12,883 bases of DNA from Bacteroidales bacterium (GTDB lineage: Bacteria > Bacteroidota > Bacteroidia > Bacteroidales > UBA932), in the NCBI GenBank assembly GCA_024681565.1, contig JAILAO010000177.1, forward strand, positions 1 through 12,883. Direction: 5' to 3'. Under the pieces are notes generated by a model. It saw only the letters and a list, made by a program, of their open reading frames with translations. It did no database searches and was not told where the DNA came from. A program made the position numbers and the translations under genes. Shown here piece after piece: positions 1 through 7,600 of this stretch (its first letter is position 1; the number at the start of each line of letters is the position of its first letter).

Positions 1-992
1 TGACCACGGGCCCGATCACGGTGCCGTTCATCATGGCGCTGGGCGTGGGCATCGCCCTGACCGTGGGTGGACGCAACGCCCGGGAGAACAGCTTCGGCCT
101 GATCGCCCTGTGCTCCGTCGGCCCCATCGTGGCCGTGCTCATCCTCTCGATGATGGCCAAGGGTGACCTCTCCTATGCCGTACCGGATTATTCGATGTCC
201 ACCATCCTGGAGGAGGGTGTGGGCCATCTGTTCAGGGGCAAGCTGCTGGAGGTCGGCAAGTCGCTGGCCCTGGTGGTGGTCTTCTTCTTCATCCTGCAGG
301 CTGCCATCCTGCGGCTCCCGAAGATCAAGATCATCCAGATCCTCATCGGCATCGTCCAGACCCTGCTCGGGCTCGTCCTGTTCCTGGCCGCCGTGGAGAT
401 GGCCTTCATGCCCATCGGCTTCAAGATCGGCACGCAGATGGCCGCACAGAATCCCATCCTGCTGATCGCCTTCGCCTTCATCATCGGCAACGTGGTCGTC
501 CTGGCCGAGCCGGCGGTGCACGTGCTCAACAACCAGGTGGAGGAGATCACGGGCGGCGAGGTGTCCAAGACCCAGATGATGGTGGCCCTGTCCGTGGGTG
601 TCGGTGTGTCGATCGGACTCTCCGTGCTCCGGGTGTATTTCGGCTTCTCGCTCCTGTACTACCTGGTTCCCGGCTACCTCATCTCGCTGGGGCTGTCCTT
701 CTTTGTCCCCAGACTTTACACCGCCATTGCTTTCGACTCCGGCGGCGTGGCCAGCGGTCCGCTGACCTCGAGTTTCATCTTGCCGCTGGTGATCGGTGCC
801 TGCGTCTCCATGCAGGGGGTGCCGGCTGTCCTGGATTTCGCCTTCGGCGTCGTATCCATGGTAGCGATGACCCCGCTCATCACCATCCAGTCCCTGGGAT
901 TCAAGTCCGTCATGACCGTCCGTGTCCGCGACAATGCCGCCATGCGCCGCATCCTTGCCGCTGCCGACGACCAGATCATCTATTTCGATTAA
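1..992 (+). CDS. DUF1538 family integral membrane protein (5' truncated)
   Basis: The reading frame is open from base 3 of the window with no stop upstream, so the gene begins before the window; the GTG at 21 is an internal valine, not the start. About 330 residues are visible. They form roughly nine hydrophobic segments separated by short loops, as in a polytopic inner-membrane protein. A Gly-Pro-(Ile/Leu)-Thr signature followed by Phe-Ile and a glycine occurs twice, encoded at 9-20 and at 756-767. This fits the tandem-repeat architecture of DUF1538 proteins, which are usually near 480-500 residues, so roughly the last two thirds are here. The function of the family is not firmly established; a transporter or channel is the natural inference from the fold. 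One base separates its TAA from a PII-like gene, and a second PII-like gene follows, suggesting that the membrane protein is controlled by these sensors. The family call is from recognition of the sequence. Confidence 0.85.
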   Translation, partial: TTGPITVPFIMALGVGIALTVGGRNARENSFGLIALCSVGPIVAVLILSMMAKGDLSYAVPDYSMSTILEEGVGHLFRGKLLEVGKSLALVVVFFFILQAAILRLPKIKIIQILIGIVQTLLGLVLFLAAVEMAFMPIGFKIGTQMAAQNPILLIAFAFIIGNVVVLAEPAVHVLNNQVEEITGGEVSKTQMMVALSVGVGVSIGLSVLRVYFGFSLLYYLVPGYLISLGLSFFVPRLYTAIAFDSGGVASGPLTSSFILPLVIGACVSMQGVPAVLDFAFGVVSMVAMTPLITIQSLGFKSVMTVRVRDNAAMRRILAAADDQIIYFD

Positions 993-993
993 T

Positions 994-1365
994 ATGGAGA
1001 ATACACGCAATATCGCTCCGATGAAGCTGGAACTCCTGCTGGCGGTCGTCCACAATGACAAGTCCGCCTATTATTCCAGTCTCATCCAATCTCATCAGGC
1101 CAATCTGCAGCTCACGATGCCGGCCAAGGGAACCACCCACCTGATTTTGGACTACCTCGGTCTGACCGAACGTCCCAAGACCCTTATTGTCAGTGTCGTG
1201 CGGGCGGACCAGTCCGAGAAACTGCTCACGCTTCTCGAAGACCTGTTCAAAAAGGGGAAGGACTACAAGGGACTGGCATTTACCGTCCCTCTGTCCAGTG
1301 TGGTCGGTACCCTGGTGTATGGATTTTTAAGTAATGACAAGAGAACCGTCAAGAAGGAAGCATAA
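994..1365 (+). CDS. Divergent PII-like protein, first of a pair
   Basis: This encodes 123 residues from the ATG at 994, which sits one base after the DUF1538 stop. The in-frame ATG at 922 lies inside the upstream gene and is unlikely. Another ATG at 1021 is possible, giving a start at MKLELLLAVV, which would fit the usual first beta strand of the fold. The pattern is ferredoxin-like: a first strand (LELLLAVV), a helix, a strand, a second hydrophobic strand (TLIVSVV), a helix (SEKLLTLLEDLFKK), and then a glycine-containing strand (KGLAFTVPLSSVVG) resembling the end of the PII core. The T-loop region is strongly altered and has no recognisable uridylylation tyrosine or ATP-binding B-loop signature. 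It is probably a regulator of the adjacent membrane protein, perhaps forming mixed trimers with the next gene product. The PII assignment rests partly on context and on resemblance to the neighbour. Confidence 0.65.
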   Translation: MENTRNIAPMKLELLLAVVHNDKSAYYSSLIQSHQANLQLTMPAKGTTHLILDYLGLTERPKTLIVSVVRADQSEKLLTLLEDLFKKGKDYKGLAFTVPLSSVVGTLVYGFLSNDKRTVKKEA

Positions 1366-1366
1366 T

Positions 1367-1714
1367 ATGGAAAACAACAAATACGAACTCGTCATCTGCA
1401 TCGTCAATGCAGGCTTTTCCCAGAATGTGATGGAAGCGGCCCGGACGGCCGGCGCCCAGGGTGGCACCGTGCTACGTGCCCGCGGTTCCGCCAATCCCGA
1501 AGCCGAGGAGTTTTTCAATATCAGCATCCAGCCGGACAAGGAACTGGTGATGATCCTGGTCCCGAAAGAGATCAAGGACGAAGTGATCAGGACCATCTAC
1601 AAAGAAGCCGGTCTGGGTGGGGATGCCCAGGGAATAGCATTCTCCCTGCCCGTCACCCATTCCACGGTCCTGGAACAGAAAAAGACGGACAGGGAGAAAG
1701 AAAAGGGAAAATAA
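1367..1714 (+). CDS. PII family (GlnB-like) regulatory protein, second of a pair
   Basis: This encodes 115 residues. I chose the ATG at 1367, one base after the previous TAA; the longer frame from 1334 would overlap the upstream gene by about 30 bases and adds residues unlike a PII N-terminus. The PII pattern is clear: a first strand (YELVICIVN), a helix (QNVMEAARTAGA), a Gly-Gly-Thr-Val strand leading into Arg-Ala-Arg-Gly, a second strand (ELVMILV), a helix (KDEVIRTIYKEAG), and a B-loop-like Gly-Gly-Asp-Ala-Gln-Gly followed by IAFSLPV. The T-loop is about six residues shorter than in E. coli GlnB and lacks the modified tyrosine, so classical uridylylation is unlikely. PII proteins are cytosolic trimers that sense nucleotides or small ligands and gate transporters. 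Position in the unit points to the DUF1538 protein as the target. The C-terminus is a charged Lys/Glu tail. Confidence 0.8.
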   Translation: MENNKYELVICIVNAGFSQNVMEAARTAGAQGGTVLRARGSANPEAEEFFNISIQPDKELVMILVPKEIKDEVIRTIYKEAGLGGDAQGIAFSLPVTHSTVLEQKKTDREKEKGK

Positions 1715-1717
1715 CCC

Positions 1718-3274
1718 TTACCGGGCCATGGCTTCCTCCCGGGTCAGTTCCCGCTGACCCTTCACATAATCCTGGGCCAGTTGGTGGAACCAGGCAATCA
1801 GTCGGGCGTGTTCCGGCTGATCTGCGAGGTTGACCAGTTCGTGCGGATCATTGACTTCGTCGATCAGCATCCGGCCCGCTCCCGCCCCATAATACTCGGC
1901 ATAGCGCCAGCGCTCGGTCCGGATGCCGACGCCGGTGACGCCTTTGCCATGGTTGTTCCAAACGGTAAAAGCAGGCTTGTCGAATTCCGCTTCGGGGTTG
2001 TCGAGCAGCCGGGCGAAACTGGTTCCTTCGAGGCTGGCATATTCCGGCAATCCGCAGAGCTCCAATAAGGTAGGATAGATGTCGAGGTTCTCGGTAATGC
2101 GGTAAGTGACCTTGCCGTTGCCCTTGGCACGCGGATCCACGATCACGAGCGGCACGTTCGTACCTTCTTCCCAGAGCGAACCGGCTTTGGACCATTTCCC
2201 TTTTTCTCCCATCTGCATCCCATGGTCCACGCAGAAGACGATGATGGTATTGTCCCGCAGGCCTTCCTCGTCGAGCGCTGCGATCAAGCGTCCGACATTC
2301 CAGTCCACGTAGCTGATGCAGGCCCAATAGGCACGCAGTGCCTCGCGGGCTTCTTCCGGTGAACAGCGGCGGTTGATGAAGACGTCGGCGTTGATCTCCC
2401 GGATGGATCCGGCGGGGAATCCGCGCGGGATCATCGGCCATGCGCAGTAATCTTCGGCCAGGGGCACGTCCACGTCTTTATAAAGGTCGAAGAAGCGCTG
2501 CGGGCAGAGGAAGGGGGAGTGGGGCTTGGAATAGCCGCAGGCGATGAAGAACGGTTCTCCCTTCTTCCTGGCGGCGTCGCGGATGAAACCGATGGCCTTG
2601 TCCGTATTCTGTTCTTCGCTGATGTAACGGGTCTCGTCCGGTCCCCAGCGGTCAGAGTCCTTGCCGTGGCCGACCAGGTATTCGTCGCCCGGGCCCATCA
2701 CCCGTACGCCGTTTACCGGGAGCAGCTTGGCTCCGCCTCCGCGGCTCTCGACCCACTGCCGGTGCTCCTCGTCGGAGACATAGGACGGCTGGAAATCCCC
2801 GACACCGGTATTGCGCCGTCTTTCCCATCCGCCGAAATCCCAGGCATCCGTGTCTTCGATGCCGGAATGGAAGATCTTGCCGGCGACATAGGTCGTATAG
2901 CCGTTCTCCTTGAAGTACATCGGCAGGCTGTGCCATTCCGGATGGTCGGCACCCCACCAGGGAGAATTGTCGTAGATCCGGGTGGAAACGGGCCGGTGGC
3001 CGGAGAGCAGTGAAGTCCGGGAAGGACCGGAGAGGGGATACTGGCAGTAGTTGTGCTGGAAAAGAACGCCCTGGGAGGCAAGCCGGTCCAGGTTGGGCGT
3101 GTGCATCTGGGGGGTCCCGTAGCTCTTCCAGTCCGTGCGCATGTCATCGGACATGATGAACAGGACGTTCATCCGGGGCTGCTGTTTCTGTTTGCGGGGC
3201 AGTTTGGGCTCCGCCGCCTGGACTGCCGCCGCACCGGCGATCAGCCCGAGGCCAAGGGGAAGGAGATTTCTCAT
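1718..3274 (-). CDS. Secreted S1-type sulfatase, iduronate-2-sulfatase-like
   Basis: This encodes 518 residues with a signal peptide (hydrophobic stretch to about residue 20, cleavage near Gln-Ala-Ala), so the enzyme acts in the periplasm or on the outer membrane. The formylglycine site is Ser82 in Ser-Gly-Pro-Ser-Arg (82-86), followed by TSLLSG; a serine at this position implies maturation by an anSME-type radical SAM enzyme, which is not in the window. Metal-binding residues are visible as SDD (42-44) and Asp350-His351. Lys133/His136 (GKIFHSG) and Lys250/His252 (KPHSP) match the S1 active site. The YDN..WW segment after the signature and the YFKENGY/GK.FH spacing resemble iduronate-2-sulfatases (roughly SulfAtlas S1_7), but substrate cannot be read from this. 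It is divergent from the CE15/GH78 genes across an 86-base promoter region and converges with the PII gene, with three bases between stop codons. Confidence 0.92.
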   Translation of the reverse strand: MRNLLPLGLGLIAGAAAVQAAEPKLPRKQKQQPRMNVLFIMSDDMRTDWKSYGTPQMHTPNLDRLASQGVLFQHNYCQYPLSGPSRTSLLSGHRPVSTRIYDNSPWWGADHPEWHSLPMYFKENGYTTYVAGKIFHSGIEDTDAWDFGGWERRRNTGVGDFQPSYVSDEEHRQWVESRGGGAKLLPVNGVRVMGPGDEYLVGHGKDSDRWGPDETRYISEEQNTDKAIGFIRDAARKKGEPFFIACGYSKPHSPFLCPQRFFDLYKDVDVPLAEDYCAWPMIPRGFPAGSIREINADVFINRRCSPEEAREALRAYWACISYVDWNVGRLIAALDEEGLRDNTIIVFCVDHGMQMGEKGKWSKAGSLWEEGTNVPLVIVDPRAKGNGKVTYRITENLDIYPTLLELCGLPEYASLEGTSFARLLDNPEAEFDKPAFTVWNNHGKGVTGVGIRTERWRYAEYYGAGAGRMLIDEVNDPHELVNLADQPEHARLIAWFHQLAQDYVKGQRELTREEAMAR

Positions 3275-3294
3275 ACGGGTTGGTTTTGGTTTTC

Positions 3295-3302
3295 CAAATT
3301 TA
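3295..3302 (-). promoter_or_regulatory. Candidate -7 box for the sulfatase gene
   Basis: Read on the minus strand this is TAAATTTG, an exact match to the Bacteroidota -7 consensus TAnnTTTG. It would start transcription about 14 bases before the sulfatase ATG. No good TTTG is found at the expected upstream spacing of about 19-23 bases; the nearest lies 29 bases away, which lowers confidence. Confidence 0.4.
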
Positions 3303-3321
3303 GTGAATATTGTCGAATTTG
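3295..3321. promoter_or_regulatory. Inverted repeat, possible operator
   Basis: CAAATT at 3295-3300 and AATTTG at 3316-3321 are perfect 6-base inverted arms with a 15-base spacer. The palindrome AATATT at 3306-3311 sits at the centre, offset by half a base. The element overlaps the minus-strand -7 box and lies just upstream of the plus-strand -7 box, so a dimeric regulator bound here could control both directions. In such AT-rich DNA arms of this size can arise by chance. Confidence 0.25.
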
Positions 3322-3331
3322 AGTATATTTA
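3299..3331 (+). promoter_or_regulatory. Candidate promoter for the esterase-rhamnosidase unit
   Basis: TATATTTA at 3324-3331 matches TAnnTTTG in all but the last base. A weak -33-like TTTAG at 3299-3303 lies 20 bases upstream, within the usual spacing. The start site would be near 3338, leaving a leader of about 20 bases before the ATG at 3361. This is pattern matching only. Confidence 0.35.
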
Positions 3332-3360
3332 CAAAACGGAATAAAACTATCTGACCAATT

Positions 3361-4653
3361 ATGCATACGTACAAGAAATTAACCGTTCTGCTATGCTGTG
3401 CGCTGCTTGGCACGGCGATGGCAGCTGCGCAGGACCGCGACACGGTCGCGGGTATCCCTGTCAATTACGACGAGTCCAAAGTAGGCGACTACAAGGACGG
3501 CTTGCCGGACCCGCTGACGTTCAACAACGGCAAGCACGTCACCCGGGCCAGCCAGTGGAAGAAGCGCCGTGCAGAGATCTTCAAGCTCTTTGAAGAGAAC
3601 CAGTTCGGCCGCTGGCAGGCGAAAAAGCCCAAACTCCGTTATGACGTAAAGGAGGATGCCGGATTCGGCGGTGAAGCCGTCCGCAAACAGATCAGCCTCT
3701 ACTTCTCTCCGGACAATGACGGACCGTACGTGGATGTGCTGCTGTATCTTCCCAAAGATGCCGTCGGAGCCGTCCCCATCCTGCTGAACCTCAGTTTCTC
3801 GCCGAACAATTTCGTCGTTTCCGATCCGGGCGTGAAGCCCGGCCGCCGCTGGGATCCCAAGACCCGTACGATGTCCGAGACGGCTTCGATGCCGGGCCCC
3901 AATCCTTTCGGCATGGATGAGACCATCCGGAAATACCTGGCCGAAGGTTTCGGCTTCGCCACGCTTTGCTATACCGACATCACGCCGGACTTCAACGACG
4001 ATGACGAACTCGGGCTGCGCGGCCTCTACCATGAGAAAGGGGCACCGCGCGCCTCTGACGACTGGGGGAGCATCAGCGCCTGGGCTTTCGGTGTGAGCTG
4101 CCTGATGGATTACTTCGAGAAGGACCCCGATGTGGATGCCACCCGGGTGGCCCTTACGGGCTGTTCCCGCCTGGGCAAGACGACCATCTGGACCGGGGCC
4201 TGCGAGCCGCGCATCAAAGTCGTGATGCCCAGCTGCTCCGGCGAAGGCGGAGCGGCCATGAGCCGCCGCAACTTCGGCGAAACGGTGGCGCATCTTGCCG
4301 AGCAGACCCGTTTCCCGTATCAGTTCTGCCCGCGTTATGCCTACTGGGGGGACAAAGTGCATCAGATGCCGGTAGACGCCCACATGCTGGTGGCCCTGAT
4401 CGCCCCGCGTCCGCTGCTGCTGCAGACCGGAACGACCGACAACTGGTCCGACCCCAAGGGTGAATGGATCTCCCTGCTGGAGGCCCGCAAAGTCTATCAG
4501 CTCCTGGGTCAGGATGTCCCCGCCGGGGACGAGATGCCCGCCGCCGACCAGCCGGTCTATACGACCCTCGGCTACGTGATGCACGAGGGGGGTCACGGCG
4601 TCATGCCGCAGGACTGGACCTATTATCTCGAATTCATGAAACGCCACCTTTAG
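3361..4653 (+). CDS. CE15-like glucuronoyl esterase (alpha/beta hydrolase)
   Basis: This encodes 430 residues with an N-terminal signal peptide (hydrophobic core about 7-20, Ala-rich cleavage region near 21-24), so it is exported. The nucleophile motif is Gly-Cys-Ser-Arg-Leu-Gly-Lys with Ser269, the hallmark of carbohydrate esterase family 15. The catalytic histidine is probably His412 in Gly-Gly-His-Gly. A CSGEGGAAMSRR-like stretch at 292-303 follows, as in bacterial CE15 proteins. At the canonical acid position, 23 residues after the serine, there is Cys292; the acid may instead be Glu295, or Asp360/Asp364 after the next strand. CE15 enzymes hydrolyse esters of 4-O-methyl-glucuronic acid, classically lignin-carbohydrate bonds in glucuronoxylan; some bacterial members may have other uronate esters as targets. 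It starts the rightward unit and is 12 bases ahead of the rhamnosidase. Specificity is inferred. Confidence 0.85.
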   Translation: MHTYKKLTVLLCCALLGTAMAAAQDRDTVAGIPVNYDESKVGDYKDGLPDPLTFNNGKHVTRASQWKKRRAEIFKLFEENQFGRWQAKKPKLRYDVKEDAGFGGEAVRKQISLYFSPDNDGPYVDVLLYLPKDAVGAVPILLNLSFSPNNFVVSDPGVKPGRRWDPKTRTMSETASMPGPNPFGMDETIRKYLAEGFGFATLCYTDITPDFNDDDELGLRGLYHEKGAPRASDDWGSISAWAFGVSCLMDYFEKDPDVDATRVALTGCSRLGKTTIWTGACEPRIKVVMPSCSGEGGAAMSRRNFGETVAHLAEQTRFPYQFCPRYAYWGDKVHQMPVDAHMLVALIAPRPLLLQTGTTDNWSDPKGEWISLLEARKVYQLLGQDVPAGDEMPAADQPVYTTLGYVMHEGGHGVMPQDWTYYLEFMKRHL

Positions 4654-4665
4654 CCGGAATCTGCG

Positions 4666-7600
4666 ATGAAAAAAATCTACTTGTTTATCCTTGGACTGAT
4701 CCTGGCGGCGCCCGCTTTTGCGGCGACGCAGATCGTCAACCTGCGCACCGAGGCGATGGATACCCCGTTGGGGCTCGACGAGGCGCGTCCCTATTTCAGC
4801 TGGCAGATGTGTTCCGACCAGACCGGGGCCCTGCAGCGCGCCTACCGCGTGATGGTGGCGCTCTCCGAACAGGACCTCGCTTCCGGGACGCTGGTCTTCG
4901 ATTCCGGAATCGTCCGGACGGACGCTTCGCTGAACATTCCCTACGAAGGCGCCGCCCTGCGCGGATCGACCCGGTATTTCTGGAAAGTCCAGGTCTGGGA
5001 CCAGGACAACCGGCTGGTCGAGTCGGCGCCGACCTGGTTCGAGACCGGCCTGATGGGAGTCGGCTGGAGTCGGGCCCAGTGGATCGGCTCACAGGAGATC
5101 GGCGTTTCCAAGTACCGTACCTTTTTCGACATCGATTATGACGTGCAGATTCCGGCGGGCAGCAGCCGTGCCGTCTTTGCCTACAGCGTCCAGGATGAGA
5201 AGAACTGGATTACGGCGGAGCTGAACGTCAAGGATACTCCGAAATTCATCATCGACTATGCGGTTGACGGGGACATCCGTCACCTGTCCACCATCGACCT
5301 GGACGGCATCGTGTCCGATGCGGACAAGCACGCCGTGCATCATGTCCGCCTGCAGGTCAGTACGCCGGGTTACCACCTGAAATCCAATCTGATCGTCCAT
5401 CTGGACGGCCAGGTGCTGCATCCCACGGAGGGGGTTCCCGGCGGTCCGCGCCGCGAGAACGTCAGTTCCGGCAATCCGACGCAGATGGTGATCACCCCGT
5501 ACCCCAGCGGGGAATACATCTGCGACTGGGCCCGTCTCCACTCCATCGGCTTCCGCCAGCCGCGCGGGGAGAAGGCCGTCTTCTCGGATATCGTGATCTC
5601 CGAAGAGAACTGGAACACGGTGCTCTATACGGATCCCGAGCCGCGCCACGAGGTGACCGGAACCGGCCGTCTGCAGGTCTGGGAGCCGTATGGCCAGGTC
5701 TCGGCCCCGATGCTCCGCAAGAATGTCGATATCAGCAAGCCGGTCAAGGAGGCGCGCCTCTACGTGACCGCCCGCGGCATCTATGAGTTCTACATCAACG
5801 GCCAGCGCGTCAGCAATGATTATTTCAGCCCGGGCTGGACGGACTACCGTTACCGGATCATGTACAACTCCTATGACATCACGGACCTGTTGAAGAGCGG
5901 TTCCAATGGCTTCGGAGCCATGCTGGGCGCCGGCTGGTTCAGCGATCTCAATATCTTCACCTCCGTTAACGTGGATCCTTACGGGATCCGCCAGTCCTTG
6001 CTGGCCAAGGTGCTGATCCGTTATGAAGACGGCACGCAGGAAGTGGTCGTGACCGACGGCAGCTGGAAGAAATACGACCACGGTCCGGTGGTGCGCAACG
6101 GTTTCCAGTTCGGCGAGGATTATGATGCCCGCAAGGAAGTGGACGGTTGGAAGGACGGCGGTTTCGACGATTCCGCCTGGGATGCCGCCGACCTCTTCGA
6201 GCGCCCGGCGCCGGGTGTGCAGATCCAGGCTTATGTGGGTCTGCCGATCCAGAACAACATCACCCTCGATGCCGTCAGCGTGAGTGAACCGGTCAAGGGA
6301 ACCTATGTCTATGACTTCGGCCAGAACATCATCGGCGTGCCGCGCCTGGAAGGGATGAAGGGCAAGGCCGGCCAGGTGGTGAACCTGCGTTACGGCGAAA
6401 TGATCTATCCCGAGCGCATCCCGACCGATCCGGTCGCTCCGTATACGATCGGGATGTACAAGGCCAAAAAGGGCCAGGTCTATGTCGAGAATTACCGCGG
6501 AGCCGTTTCCATCGACAATTACATCATGCGCGGGAAGAAAGAGGGTGAGACCTACCAGCCGCTTTTCACGGACCATGGTTTCCGTTACGTCTCCGTGACC
6601 GGACTGGACAAGCCGTTACCCATCTCCGCCGTCAAGGCCGTGGTGCTGGAATCCATCGGCAATACGACCGCCGATTACGAGAGCTCCAATCCGGATGTCA
6701 ACCGCCTCTTCCAGAACATCCAATGGGGACAGCGGGACAACTTCCAGTCCGTCCCGACCGACTGCCCGCAGCGCGACGAACGCCAGGGATGGACGGGCGA
6801 CGCCCAGGTCTTTGCCCGTACGGCGACCTATTTCAGCCCGTGGGTGGACAAGTTCTACGCCCGCTGGTTCCATTCGATGCGCGACAACCAGAACTACGAC
6901 GGCAGCTACTTCAACTACTATCCCATCACGGGCCGTCCGCCTTATGGCTTTACCAACGACAACCCCGGCTGGATGGGCTGGATGGAAGCCGGTATCCTCG
7001 TGCCGTATCAGGTCTGGGAGCAGTACGGTGACCTCCGGGTCCTCCAGGAGCACTGGGATTCGATGGTCCGTTATATGGACTATCTCGAACGCCAGGCCAA
7101 CCCGGACGGCACGCAGATCGCCACCGGCATCGGTGACCACCTCGCCATCGAGCGTACGGACATCGGGCTCACCAATACGGCCTACTATGCCTACGACGCC
7201 TATATGATGTCCCGGATGGCCTCCGCCCTCGGCAAGACCCGCGAAGCGCGGAAATACAGCGCGCTCTTCGAAAAGGTCAAGGCTGCCTTCGTGGCCAAAT
7301 ACTACAATGAAGACGGTGTCTCCGTGGCTCCTTATGTCCCGATGCGCTGGCCGGGCATGCCCGTGGACCCGAACGCCCCGAAGGAAGGCGAACTCGTCCC
7401 CGTTGACACGCAGACCTCCTATGCACTGCCGCTCCGTTTCGGCCTGCTGGACGGAGAACTCCGCGACAAGGCCGTCTCCCACCTGGTGGCGGATATCGAG
7501 GAGCATGGCAACACGCTGACCACGGGCTTCATCGGCACGCCGTATCTCAACATCGCCCTGTCGGAGAACGGCCGCGACGACGTGGCATACACGCTTTTCG

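Larger units (their letters stand above)
3275..3360. promoter_or_regulatory. AT-rich divergent promoter region
   Basis: These 86 bases separate the sulfatase start (leftward) from the CE15-like esterase start (rightward) and are about 30% GC (26 of 86), while the flanks are clearly GC-rich. They must hold the promoters for both carbohydrate transcription units, unless one unit is read from further away. Bacteroidota-style TAnnTTTG-like boxes occur in both directions, and an inverted repeat lies between them; these are listed separately. No open frame or RNA gene is apparent. Confidence 0.75.

Noticed and set aside
922..993. Longer start for the first PII-like gene at 922
   Set aside because: It would overlap the DUF1538 coding end by about 70 bases and adds residues unlike a PII N-terminus. 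The ATG at 994 directly follows the stop.
1703..1719. Five-base inverted repeat as a bidirectional terminator
   Set aside because: The stem is short, the loop is seven bases and there is no T-tract on either side. Noted only as part of the convergent junction.
3391..4647. Long minus-strand open frame opposite the CE15-like esterase (418 codons)
   Set aside because: It lies fully antisense to a gene with a clear catalytic motif. Its translation is low-complexity and matches no fold; long antisense frames are expected in GC-rich coding DNA.
4464..5141. Plus-strand frame across the esterase-rhamnosidase junction (225 codons)
   Set aside because: It is out of frame with both genes, Arg/Gly/Pro/Ala-rich, and would ignore the clear rhamnosidase start and signal peptide.
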